Assembly: GCA_964581605.1 (NCBI GenBank)
Contig: CAZOPF010000006.1
Coordinates: 1-64,000 of the forward strand
DNA length: 64,000 nt
DNA from: CAADGU01 sp964581605
GTDB taxonomy: Bacteria; Chloroflexota; Anaerolineae; Promineifilales; Promineifilaceae
Direction: 5' to 3'
A model generated the notes under the pieces. That model made no database searches. It worked only from the letters and a program-made list of their open reading frames with translations, and was not told the origin of the DNA. Both the position numbers and the translations under genes were made by a program. This document shows positions 15,848 through 24,260 of this stretch, piece after piece (positions within the stretch are counted from its first letter, which is position 1; each line of letters opens with the position of its first letter).

Positions 15848-17053
15848 TCATTGGTGCAAATCGGCCCGGTGAACCACAATCAGCGACAATCCTGAGAGGA
15901 TAACCATACCGGCCACCAGCGGCAAAACCGTGCCATTGTAACTTTGCCCAATGAACGTTCCCAGCAGCACAGAAAGCAGCGTGGAGAGAGCGCCCACCAC
16001 AGCCGCCCCAGCCCCCGCAATATGCCCCAACGGCTCCATCGCCAGCGCATTCAGATTGCCAAATAAAATGCCCACACAAAAAAAACAAAGCATCAAATAG
16101 ACAATCAATAACCACAACGGTGGCACGCCATCTGCCAACCAGGCCAGCCCCAAAGCAACCATAGACAGCAGCCCAATCATTGCCAACGACCTTTTAACCA
16201 GAAGGCGCATACCAAAACGCATCACCAGACGCGCATTGAGAAAGGTAGCCACCCCAACGGCCGACGACAAAAGGGCAAAGTAAAGAGGAAACCGTTCCCC
16301 CAACGCATACAATTCCTGAAGAATCTGTTGGGAAGAATTCAAGTAGCCAACCAACATACCGCTGACCAGGCCGGCCGTTAGCGTATACGCCAGCGCCGGC
16401 CGAATGGTAACCACCTCACGAGTAGTTAACAGGATATGTCGCGTCGAAAACGGAGCGCGGCGTTCAGGCGGCAACGTTTCCGGCATCCGTAGCGCAAACC
16501 AGATCGTGATGATCCCCGCCAGCAGCAAATAGCTGCCGAAAATGGCCCGCCACCCGGTAAAAAGCAAGATCGCCTGCCCAAACGTGGGAGCGATCATCGG
16601 CACCAGGATAAAGACCGTCATCACAAAAGACATCACGCGGGCCATCGCCCGGCCTTCATATTGATCCCGCACCAGCGCCAATGTCACCGCCCGTGGCGCG
16701 GAAACGCCAATTCCCTGCACCAGCCGCCCCAACAACAGCATGGGAAAATTGACGGCCAACAGGGATGGCAGCGTACCAAGCACAAACAAGCCGAGACCGG
16801 CATAAATGGCTACCTTGCGCCCCGTACTATCTGATAACGGCCCAAAAAACAGTTGCCCACAGGCCAACCCCAGAAAGATCATGGAAATCACCAGCTGGCG
16901 ATCATTGGCATTTTGCACCTGCAAATCACTGCTCATCTGCGAAAGGGCAGGCAAGATGGCATCAATGGACAATGCCGTCAGGGACATCAGCAGAGATACC
17001 AAAATGACAAATTCAGCAAAAAAAGGGCTTGTTTTAGTTTTGGTAGAAATCAC
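15848..17053 (-). CDS. Bcr/CflA-family MFS drug-type exporter
   Basis: 401 aa, 12 predicted helices. Family marks: MFS motif A GPLSDSTGRKVAIYAG between helices 2 and 3, LGRLVQGIGVSAPRAVTLAL with ALVRDQYEGRAMARVMS around helix 4-5, and WRAIFGSYLL. Proton-driven export of drugs or small metabolites across the cytoplasmic membrane is the known role of the family. The GTG start overlaps the smc stop codon (GTGA), so translation is probably coupled to smc, an unusual partner for an exporter. Confidence 0.88.
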   Translation of the reverse strand: MISTKTKTSPFFAEFVILVSLLMSLTALSIDAILPALSQMSSDLQVQNANDRQLVISMIFLGLACGQLFFGPLSDSTGRKVAIYAGLGLFVLGTLPSLLAVNFPMLLLGRLVQGIGVSAPRAVTLALVRDQYEGRAMARVMSFVMTVFILVPMIAPTFGQAILLFTGWRAIFGSYLLLAGIITIWFALRMPETLPPERRAPFSTRHILLTTREVVTIRPALAYTLTAGLVSGMLVGYLNSSQQILQELYALGERFPLYFALLSSAVGVATFLNARLVMRFGMRLLVKRSLAMIGLLSMVALGLAWLADGVPPLWLLIVYLMLCFFCVGILFGNLNALAMEPLGHIAGAGAAVVGALSTLLSVLLGTFIGQSYNGTVLPLVAGMVILSGLSLIVVHRADLHQ

Positions 17054-20000
17054 AGCAACTCCGGCTGTTTGATGTAATCTTCCGGCTTAATGGAGATGGC
17101 CTGGCTGGCGCTGTCTGTGCCCATGCTGATGCCGTAGATGGTCTGGGCCGCCTGCACCGTGCCCCGGTTGTGGGTGATGATGATGAACTGTGTCTTCAGG
17201 CTCAATTCTTGCAGCAGGTCGCGGAAGCGATTGACATTGGCCTCATCCAGTGCTGCGTCCACCTCGTCTAGCACACAGAAGGGGGTGGGGGCCACTTTGA
17301 GCAGGGAGAAGATGAGGGCGACGGCCGTCAACGACCGCTCCCCACCCGACAACAACCCCAACGCCTGCTCACGCCGGTTGGGCAGCCGGGCAATGATATC
17401 CACCCCGCTGATGGTCAGATCATCCGGGTCCGTCAGCACCAGCCGCGCCGCGCCACCGCCAAACAACTGCGTAAAAATGCCGCCAAAGACTGCGTTCACC
17501 TTGTCCACCGTTTCCGCAAATGCCCGCGAGGTCAGGTCATCCAGTTCGGCAATAATTTTGCGAAGTTGCGCCTCCGTCTCGTTCAAATCAGCCACCTGCT
17601 GCGTCAGAAAATCGAAGCGCTTCTGGGTGATCTCGTACTCTTCGGGCGCATCCGGGTTGATGGCCCCCATACGGTGCATCTGCCCCCGGTACTCCTGAAT
17701 TGTGCTCTCAATATCCTCTGGCAGTTCCGTAACAACCGGCAGCGTCTGCACACCGCCAATGGGCAGCGGCGTCGGCCCGGTCTGGTCTTCGTCATAAGGC
17801 AGGGCCACAATGCCCAGGTCGGCTTTGATGCGCTCTTGCAGGTTTTCTACGGCCGTCTGGCTCTGCGTCAGCGCCACTCTGGATTGGGTATAGAGCGTTT
17901 CGGCGTCATGTGTCACCTTTTGCAGCACGGCCGTGCCCTCCTCCAGTTGCGCCAGTTCCAATCGCGCCTCACTGAGCCGCTCCTTCAACGGCCCCAGCCG
18001 CGCCTCCAACTCCGCCACCCGGTCAAACAGGCGCGTTCGCTCCTGCTCCTCCGCCGCCTGCGTTAATTGTGCCTGCTCTTGCTGCAAACTGGTGTGTCGC
18101 TCTTGCAGCCGCGCCAGCTGCCCCGTCAATTGGGCCAGCGTCGCCCGGCGACTGTCCACCACCGCCTGCCGCCCGGCCACAATCGTTTGCGCCGCGTTCA
18201 CCGCCTGCTGCAAACCATCCCGCTGCTGCTGTGATTCCGTCACCGGCAGTGAGGCCAGTTTCCCTTGGGCTTCGGCCGCCATCTGTTCCAGCGTCACCAA
18301 TTCGGCCGTATCTGCTTCCATTTGCGCCTCAACCTCCGCTATCCGCTGCTCCAGACGGCCCCTCTCCTGCGCCTGGCTCTGCCGCTGCCGTTCGGCAAAG
18401 GCCAACTGCTGCCGTTGGCGGTCTATTTCCCGCTGCGCCTGGGATATTTCCTGCCCGGCTTCATTGAGTAACTGGATCAACCGCGTCTCTTCATTTTGCA
18501 GGTCGTCCACCTGATTTTGCTGTTGTTGGATGGCGGTTTGTTGGGCCACTACGGCCGTTTCCGCTGCTGCCGCCGCCACCCTTTGCCCGGTTAATGTCGC
18601 CTGCGCCTGCCGCCACTCCGTCTCCCGCGCCAGAATGTTGCTCCGCCCGCTGCCCATCTCCACCAACCCGCCGGGGTGGGCAATAAACCCATCCAGGGAT
18701 ACGGCCGTGCAGCCAGGCGGCAAATGGTTGGCAATGCGATACGCGGCGGGGGCGTCCAGCACCAACAACACCTGCCCTAACAGCAGTTGCGCCACCCGCA
18801 CTGCTTCTGGCCGCGCCGCCACCAATCCCGCCGCCCAACCAATGACGCCTTCATCCTCCGGCATCTCCACCAATTCCGGCAGTTGGATGCGATTCAAAAC
18901 AATGGCCGACAAATTTGCCCCATTCTGCGCCGTCAGCAGTTCCCACAGCGCCTGCTCGTCTGGCAACAGCAGTGCCCCCAGCCGCGCCTGCATCGCCGCC
19001 GCAATCGCCGTTTCATACGCCGGTGGAATGGTGATAAAGTTGACCAACGCGCCAATAACGCCGTTCTTGTGAATTGTTACATCCTTCAGCCGCAGACCGT
19101 CGAGCATCTCTACCCGCGCTTCCAGCCGCGCCAGTTCGCGGCGGTCACGTTGCATTTGTTGTTCGGCATTTGCCTGCGCCTGTCGGTGCATTTTAAGGTC
19201 GCGGATGAGCGCCTGCCGTTGGCTAATGAGGGTATCGCGCTGCTGGCGCAGGTCGTCATGCTTTTGTTGGGCGGATTGCAGCACGGCCGTCAGCCGCTCA
19301 ATCTCCGCCCCCACTTGCGCCAACTCATCCCCGGCAGCCTGCTCCTGTTCCCCCTCCCGCTCTTTCAGCCGTTCGCGCAGTTGGTTAAGCTGCCCTTGCG
19401 CCTGGGCGATGCGGTTTTGTTTGTCGCGCTGTTGTTGGGTAGCTTGCTGCACGGCCGTTTGCCATCTGGCAATTTCGCGCCGGGTTGTTTCAAAATCAGC
19501 GTTGTACTGCTGCCACTGTCCCCGGCTGTGCTGTAACACCGTTTGTGCCACCGCCAGATCATTCAAAGCGGCGGTCAATTCGCCCTGCGCGGCCGCTGCC
19601 TGCTGCTCCAAACCGGGCAAGTCGGCCGCCACTTCCGCCAGCCGCCGCGCCAGCGATTCCTGCCGCTCACCTATGATGGCTGCCTGACGCCGCGCCATTT
19701 CCAGTTGGTCGCGGGTCTCGTCACGCTCGTTTTGCCGATCGGCGACTTCTTGTTCCAGCCGGTGCAGGCGGCGGCGCAGGTCGTTGCTGTTTTCCTGGCG
19801 CACGCGCAGTTTGTGGCGGTTTTGCTGCCAGGCAGTTTCAGCAGTCACGGCCGTGTCCCGCACCTGCCGCAATTCCTTCTTGGCCTGCTCCCATTTGTAC
19901 CCATACCAGATACGCAATAAATGATGCAGATCGGCCTGAATTTGCTCGTAATTGCGGGCGCGGGTTGCCTGGCGTTTTAAGGAGGCCAGCCGGGGTTGGA

Positions 20001-20592
20001 TTTCGGCCAGAATGTCATGGATGCGTTGTAAATTGTGCTGCGTCTCCTGCAAACGGCGCAGCGTCTCCGCCCGGCGGTTTTTGTAATGGTTGATACCCGC
20101 CGCCTCTTCAAACAGCGCCCGCCGCTCCTCGGAACGCAGCGACAGCGCCTGATCCACCAACCCCTGGCCGATGATAGTGTAGGTACGCTCCGCCAGACCG
20201 CTGGTCGCCAGCAGGTCGGTAACATCTTTCAGGCGCACCTTTTGACCGTTGAGGATGTACTCGTTTTCGCCGGAGCGGTAGGCGCGGCGGCCGATTTCCA
20301 CTTCGCTGTAATCAATGGGCAGCCAGCCTTCGCTGTTGTCCAGCGTCAAAATGACCTGGGCCATGCCGGCGCGGGCGCGGCTTTGGCTGCCGGCGAAGAT
20401 CATGTCGGTGGTGCGTTTGCCGCGCAGGGTGCTGTAGCTTTGTTCCCCCAATACCCAACGCAGGGCGTCGGCGATATTGCTCTTGCCGCTGCCATTGGGG
20501 CCAACAACGGCCGTGATCCCCCTATCAAATTCAAATTCAGTTTTGATGGCAAAGGTTTTGTACCCCTGCAAGGAAAGGCATTTGATTCTCAT
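17050..20592 (-). CDS. smc: Chromosome segregation ATPase SMC
   Basis: 1180 aa, full family length. N-terminal head with Walker A GPNGSGKSNI at residues ~32-41 and ALRWVLGEQSYSTLRG; two long coiled coils (~170-490 and ~665-1000) rich in Gln/Arg/Glu flank a globular hinge around 515-640 (DVTIHKNGVIGALVNFI ... GFIAHPGGLVEMGSG). The C-terminal head carries the signature LSGGERSLTAVALIFSL and Walker B FCVLDEVDAALDEAN. Homodimer that compacts and segregates DNA with ScpA/ScpB, which are not in the window. Many ACGGCCGT octamers fall inside the coding sequence. Immediately followed by an overlapping exporter gene. Confidence 0.97.
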   Translation of the reverse strand: MRIKCLSLQGYKTFAIKTEFEFDRGITAVVGPNGSGKSNIADALRWVLGEQSYSTLRGKRTTDMIFAGSQSRARAGMAQVILTLDNSEGWLPIDYSEVEIGRRAYRSGENEYILNGQKVRLKDVTDLLATSGLAERTYTIIGQGLVDQALSLRSEERRALFEEAAGINHYKNRRAETLRRLQETQHNLQRIHDILAEIQPRLASLKRQATRARNYEQIQADLHHLLRIWYGYKWEQAKKELRQVRDTAVTAETAWQQNRHKLRVRQENSNDLRRRLHRLEQEVADRQNERDETRDQLEMARRQAAIIGERQESLARRLAEVAADLPGLEQQAAAAQGELTAALNDLAVAQTVLQHSRGQWQQYNADFETTRREIARWQTAVQQATQQQRDKQNRIAQAQGQLNQLRERLKEREGEQEQAAGDELAQVGAEIERLTAVLQSAQQKHDDLRQQRDTLISQRQALIRDLKMHRQAQANAEQQMQRDRRELARLEARVEMLDGLRLKDVTIHKNGVIGALVNFITIPPAYETAIAAAMQARLGALLLPDEQALWELLTAQNGANLSAIVLNRIQLPELVEMPEDEGVIGWAAGLVAARPEAVRVAQLLLGQVLLVLDAPAAYRIANHLPPGCTAVSLDGFIAHPGGLVEMGSGRSNILARETEWRQAQATLTGQRVAAAAAETAVVAQQTAIQQQQNQVDDLQNEETRLIQLLNEAGQEISQAQREIDRQRQQLAFAERQRQSQAQERGRLEQRIAEVEAQMEADTAELVTLEQMAAEAQGKLASLPVTESQQQRDGLQQAVNAAQTIVAGRQAVVDSRRATLAQLTGQLARLQERHTSLQQEQAQLTQAAEEQERTRLFDRVAELEARLGPLKERLSEARLELAQLEEGTAVLQKVTHDAETLYTQSRVALTQSQTAVENLQERIKADLGIVALPYDEDQTGPTPLPIGGVQTLPVVTELPEDIESTIQEYRGQMHRMGAINPDAPEEYEITQKRFDFLTQQVADLNETEAQLRKIIAELDDLTSRAFAETVDKVNAVFGGIFTQLFGGGAARLVLTDPDDLTISGVDIIARLPNRREQALGLLSGGERSLTAVALIFSLLKVAPTPFCVLDEVDAALDEANVNRFRDLLQELSLKTQFIIITHNRGTVQAAQTIYGISMGTDSASQAISIKPEDYIKQPELL

Positions 20593-20842
20593 AAGCGGCG
20601 GGCAGTATAGAGGGAAGTGATGGAGTGATCAAGTGTTTGCATGACTGAGTGTACAACTGTTCAACTGCCAGCACACTGCCAGCACGTTGAACATCCCCAA
20701 CTAACAATGTATGAAAAAAGATATGCCTTTTGGCACTGGCTTTTAACCTGCCTGCTGATTACCCTGTAGAAAGGCGGAGTAGACCTTTTTCCGGGTTGGT
20801 CAGGGTCTTTGTCCTTTACCGATCTGGTCAGGAGCGTGTTCA

Positions 20843-21340
20843 ATGAACGGCACAAACAAGTTTCTATTTGGCATTGTGTTTGGCGTCGTTTTGTTGGTGA
20901 TTGTGGCCTTTTCGGTGGTATTGCTGCGGCCAGAACCGACTTACCAGGATGACAGCACCCCGGCAGGGGCCGCGCACAACTACTTGCTGGCGCTACAACA
21001 AGGGGAGTTTGATCGTGCCTTTGCCTACCTGCCCACAGCTTTCAAATACCCGACCGACGCGGATGATATGGCAAATGACGCTGGCCAAAATGGCTGGCTC
21101 TTTGAAACCGGCGGTGACTATGCGCTGGCGGTGGATTCAGTAAAGCAGACAAGTGAAGACACGGCCGTTGTCACCATTCGCAAAACTACTTTTTACAACG
21201 ACGGGCTGATGGGTAGCCACGAGTATTCACAGACTTTTACCATGCGGCTGCTGCGTGAAGGCGATGAATGGAAAGTGAGTGAAGCCGAAATGTATTGGTC
21301 GAATTGTTGGGGGACAAGCCAGGAATTTTGGTGTCGATGA
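20843..21340 (+). CDS. Membrane-anchored NTF2-like protein of unknown function
   Basis: 165 aa. One N-terminal helix (residues ~7-28, FLFGIVFGVVLLVIVAFSVV) without a lipobox or clear cleavage site, then an extracytoplasmic domain beginning TPAGAAHNYLLALQQGEFDRAFAYL, the layout of DUF4878/NTF2-like proteins. The end is cysteine- and tryptophan-containing (YWSNCWGTSQEFWCR), perhaps a disulfide. AGGAG site about nine bases upstream of the ATG. It is divergently placed to smc, across 250 bp that hold only an 11-bp tandem (CTGCCAGCACA) and presumably the promoters. Function unknown. Confidence 0.65.
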   Translation: MNGTNKFLFGIVFGVVLLVIVAFSVVLLRPEPTYQDDSTPAGAAHNYLLALQQGEFDRAFAYLPTAFKYPTDADDMANDAGQNGWLFETGGDYALAVDSVKQTSEDTAVVTIRKTTFYNDGLMGSHEYSQTFTMRLLREGDEWKVSEAEMYWSNCWGTSQEFWCR

Positions 21341-21351
21341 AAAATATAATG

Positions 21352-21453
21352 GTCATCCCGACCGTTCCATGCCTCAGGGCAGGCTTGAGGGAGAATCTTT
21401 TCTGGTGGATGAGGGGAAGGATTCCTCGCTCCGCAGATTGCGCTCGGAATGAC
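21352..21453. repeat. GTCATYCCGA-ended inverted-repeat element (~102 bp)
   Basis: Left end GTCATCCCGACCG, right end CGCTCGGAATGAC (reverse complement GTCATTCCGAGCG). The right part contains ATTCCTCGCTCCGCAGATTG, a word seen in intergenic repeats of many bacterial genomes. It lies between two plus-strand genes and contains a false upstream ATG for the second one. Confidence 0.6.
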
Positions 21454-21469
21454 AGTTGGAAGGTGTGAA

Positions 21470-23467
21470 ATGGCGAATATACGGCGGGTTTATCTGTTTG
21501 TGGTCACGGCCGTTAGCCTGAATGCGGTAGCCTGGGCGCTCGTTGCCCTGCTGCGCAATCTGCTGACGCCGGCGTTGAACCCCTTGCGGGGCAATATCTC
21601 TTATCGGACAGAAGTGATTGCCGTACAACTGGCGGTGATTATCATTGGCCTGCCTATTTATCTGGCCCATTGGTTGTGGGCAGAACGGCTGGCGCACCGG
21701 GATGAAGAAGAGCATGGCGCGCTTTTGCGGCGAGTGTATCTGTATGGCATGATGGCCGTTTTTGTCATCCCCATTTTCGTCAATGCGCTGAGTTTTGTGC
21801 AATCCGGGCTTAGATTGGTGTTAGGGGTGGAACGGCTCATCCCTTCCTGGAGCATCGAACTACCGGATAGAGCGAATCTGGTATACACGGCCGTAGCCCT
21901 GGTTATTTTGTCCATTCTGTGGGCTTACCATCACTGGGTCACGGTGGTAGACCGCAGCCAGGTGGCCGAAACCAATGAACTGGCCGTCATCCATCGGCTG
22001 TATGTGTACCTGTTCACCTTCATCTCGCTGCTGCTGTTGAGTATTGGCGGTGGGGGGTTGTTGCGCTGGCTGCTGTTCCAGTTCAGCGGCGACCGCATCA
22101 TCGCTAATGAGGAATCACTGGTTATCACGCTGGCGGCGTTGCTGGCGGGGGTGGTGGCCTGGCTCTATTTCTGGCGCAAGGCGGAGCAAATGTTTGCTTT
22201 TGGCGGGGCACGGGAGCAGGCGTCGGCGCTGCGCAAGTTTTACTTGTATCTGGTGATATTCCTGGCGGCGTTGGGCACGGTGTCGGCGCTGACCGTCCTG
22301 TTATCCGGGCTTTTCCGGCAGTTATTGGATGTGGCTACGCCGGGCAGCATTATCAATGTGCTGAGTGTGTTAGTGGTTACTATGGTGCTCTGGGCCTATC
22401 ACTTTTTTGTGCTGCGGCAGGATATGGGCGTGATGCCAGAGGTGGAAGAACAGGCTGGGGTGCGGCGGCTATACTGGTATCTCATTGCCGGTATTGGTTT
22501 GCTGGCGCTGCTGATTGGCGTGGGGGGCGACATCAGCGTATTGATCCGGTCAAGCGGTCAGTTTATCAGCCATCATTTGCGCGAACAGACGGCCTGGTTT
22601 ACGGCCGTGCTTATTGCCGGATTGGTGGTGTGGAGCATACCCTGGTACAAAATCCAAACAGAAGTGGGCGTCACCGGGGAAGCTGGCGAGTCGGCGCGCC
22701 GTTCATTGGTGCGCCGGTTGTACCTGTACTTCTACCTGCTGCTGGCAACGCTGACCTTTTTGGGAACCAGCGTCTATGCGGTTTCGCAGCTCATCTACCT
22801 GTTGTTGGGTGGGCGCACGGCCGTGAATCTGGCGGCGGATATGGCCCAGGCCGTGGCTTATGCGCTGCTGGCGGTCATTGTCTGGCTGTATCACGGCCGT
22901 CTGCTGCGCGTGGACAATGCTGCCTTTAAGCTGACGGAGGCGCGGCGGGCGCAGACGGTGCATGTGGCGGTGGTGGATGATGGCGACGGCCGTTTGGCCG
23001 AACGGCTCATCCACGACCTGCACGAAGCATTACCGACGGTGATACTGCATCCCATTGGCCTGACGCCCCAGGCCAACGAAACGCTGCACACAGCCGACGA
23101 ACCGATACCTGCGCCAGAGGCGCTGGCGGCGGCCCAAATCATCGTCGGCCCGTGGACGATGGCCACGCCTTATGTGGTACATGGCGAAACAGACATGGCG
23201 ATGCTGGCGGCAGTTTCGGCCAGCCCCGGCCACAAACTGCTCATCCCCACCCCAGAACCGGGTTGGGATTGGGCGGGTGTGGGGCGGTGGGAAATGGATA
23301 CGGCCGTGCGCCAAACTATTCGCGCCGTCAAACAACTCGTTGCCGGGCAGGTGGTCAAAAGCAAAAGTGGCCCCAACCTGGGCACGGTGATTGGCGTGAT
23401 CTTGTTCCTTTTTCTGTTGGTAAACCTGCTGCCCATGCTTTTCATGTTGCCGCAGCTTTTGTTTTAA
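21470..23467 (+). CDS. Six-repeat, about 12-helix DUF5671-like membrane protein with soluble C-terminal domain
   Basis: 665 aa from the ATG at 21470, chosen for its TGGAAGG ribosome site; an earlier ATG (21449) lies in a repeat element. Six internal repeats each begin with an RRxYxY box (IRRVYLF, LRRVYLY, IHRLYVY, LRKFYLY, VRRLYWY, VRRLYLY) leading into one helix, and end with a second helix closing on a W-x-Y/F-H/W motif (LWAYHHW, AWLYFW, LWAYHFF, VWLYHGR). This gives about 12 helices. A soluble region (~490-635, AQTVHVAVVDDGDGRLAERL ... ASPGHKLLIPTPEPGW) and a final C-terminal helix follow. I infer a sensor or transporter-like scaffold; no catalytic motif is evident. Confidence 0.75.
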   Translation: MANIRRVYLFVVTAVSLNAVAWALVALLRNLLTPALNPLRGNISYRTEVIAVQLAVIIIGLPIYLAHWLWAERLAHRDEEEHGALLRRVYLYGMMAVFVIPIFVNALSFVQSGLRLVLGVERLIPSWSIELPDRANLVYTAVALVILSILWAYHHWVTVVDRSQVAETNELAVIHRLYVYLFTFISLLLLSIGGGGLLRWLLFQFSGDRIIANEESLVITLAALLAGVVAWLYFWRKAEQMFAFGGAREQASALRKFYLYLVIFLAALGTVSALTVLLSGLFRQLLDVATPGSIINVLSVLVVTMVLWAYHFFVLRQDMGVMPEVEEQAGVRRLYWYLIAGIGLLALLIGVGGDISVLIRSSGQFISHHLREQTAWFTAVLIAGLVVWSIPWYKIQTEVGVTGEAGESARRSLVRRLYLYFYLLLATLTFLGTSVYAVSQLIYLLLGGRTAVNLAADMAQAVAYALLAVIVWLYHGRLLRVDNAAFKLTEARRAQTVHVAVVDDGDGRLAERLIHDLHEALPTVILHPIGLTPQANETLHTADEPIPAPEALAAAQIIVGPWTMATPYVVHGETDMAMLAAVSASPGHKLLIPTPEPGWDWAGVGRWEMDTAVRQTIRAVKQLVAGQVVKSKSGPNLGTVIGVILFLFLLVNLLPMLFMLPQLLF

Positions 23468-23476
23468 CTTCATACC

Positions 23477-23510
23477 AGACCTGACAGGTTTTTAGAAACC
23501 TGTCAGGTCT
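23477..23510 (+). terminator. Hairpin downstream of the DUF5671-like gene
   Basis: Perfect 15-bp arms AGACCTGACAGGTTT and AAACCTGTCAGGTCT with loop TTAG, ten bases after the stop codon. Same arm sequence as the hairpin at 5302-5336. No clear U-tract, so it may be a repeat acting as a terminator. Confidence 0.6.
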
Positions 23511-23602
23511 ATAGAGTTGCCCACGCTGCAGTGGCAAAATTACGCATAATCTGAGAAGATAGGCGCATCACCTGATCAAGCAATTCACCCTGGAGGATGG
23601 AG

Positions 23603-24101
23603 ATGCGCCTGGAATCCTTAAACTGCCCCAACTGTCACGCCCCACTTGATTATTCTCCCGGACAGACACTGTGTATTTGCCTCTATTGCCATTCCACCAT
23701 TCGCATCCACCACGATACACCCCAACCGGAAGCAACGGCCGATACGACAGTCAGCGCGAGTGATATGGCCGAGATCAAAGAACTGCTGCTGGCAGGGCAA
23801 ATGGCGACGGCCGTGCAGCGTTACCAACAAATTGCCCATTGCAGCCAGAGTGAAGCGCAGACGGCCGTGACCAACCTGAGCAACCAGATTTCTTTCACCA
23901 CACTACGCCAGCAGCAACTTTCACCTTTTTCGGATCATCGTGACGGTACAGCCGGAGACGGGCAGCCCCTTCCAAACGGAAATGCTGCTACCGGTACGCG
24001 ACCGGAGTGTGGACAAGCTGCACCAGGGCGCCCGTTTTGGCGTCAAGTTTCTGCCTGGTGATGAAGACAGCGTGATCTTCAACAAATTGCTTGAACAATA
24101 A
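23603..24101 (+). pseudogene. Zinc-ribbon protein gene with a frameshift
   Basis: Starts MRLESLNCPNCHAPLDYSPG with a GGAGG site six bases upstream. The N-terminal zinc ribbon has CPNC and CLYC pairs (residues ~8-11 and ~28-31). The first frame runs to 24061 but its end (after LRQQQLSP) looks like out-of-frame sequence. From about 23905 the frame one base later reads FRIIVTVQPETGSPFQTEML, then VDKLHQGARFGVKFLPGDED and a stop at 24099-24101, a sensible beta-rich domain. One extra base, or two missing, somewhere between ~23877 and ~23935 would join them into a protein of about 165 aa. Could be a genuine mutation or an assembly error. Confidence 0.65.
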
Positions 24102-24105
24102 TCAG

Positions 24106-24163
24106 TAGATCGAGGCGGAGTTCGCATCCTCAGATGCGAACAGTGGGCATCTGAAGATGCCCT
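24106..24163. repeat. Two adjacent small palindromes
   Basis: TTCGCATC-CTCA-GATGCGAA and GGGCATCT-GA-AGATGCCC lie in tandem after the zinc-ribbon gene. The remaining DNA to 24260 contains the CGCGAAGAACGCGAAG-type low-complexity word and no gene that I can support. Confidence 0.7.
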
Positions 24164-24260
24164 CTCCTCTCATTCACGTGGATTGATGAATGTACTGATA
24201 AATCCGCGAAGAACGCGAAGTTTTCTCTCTGGAAACTCTGTGCCTCTGTGGTGGCTTTTT

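Noticed and set aside
18530..19687. Several overlapping Ala/Ser/Cys-rich frames across smc
   Set aside because: All are antisense readings of the SMC coiled coil.
20661..20855. 64-codon minus-strand frame in the smc upstream region
   Set aside because: No ribosome site, overlaps the start of the plus-strand gene and contains a tandem repeat; probably non-coding promoter DNA.
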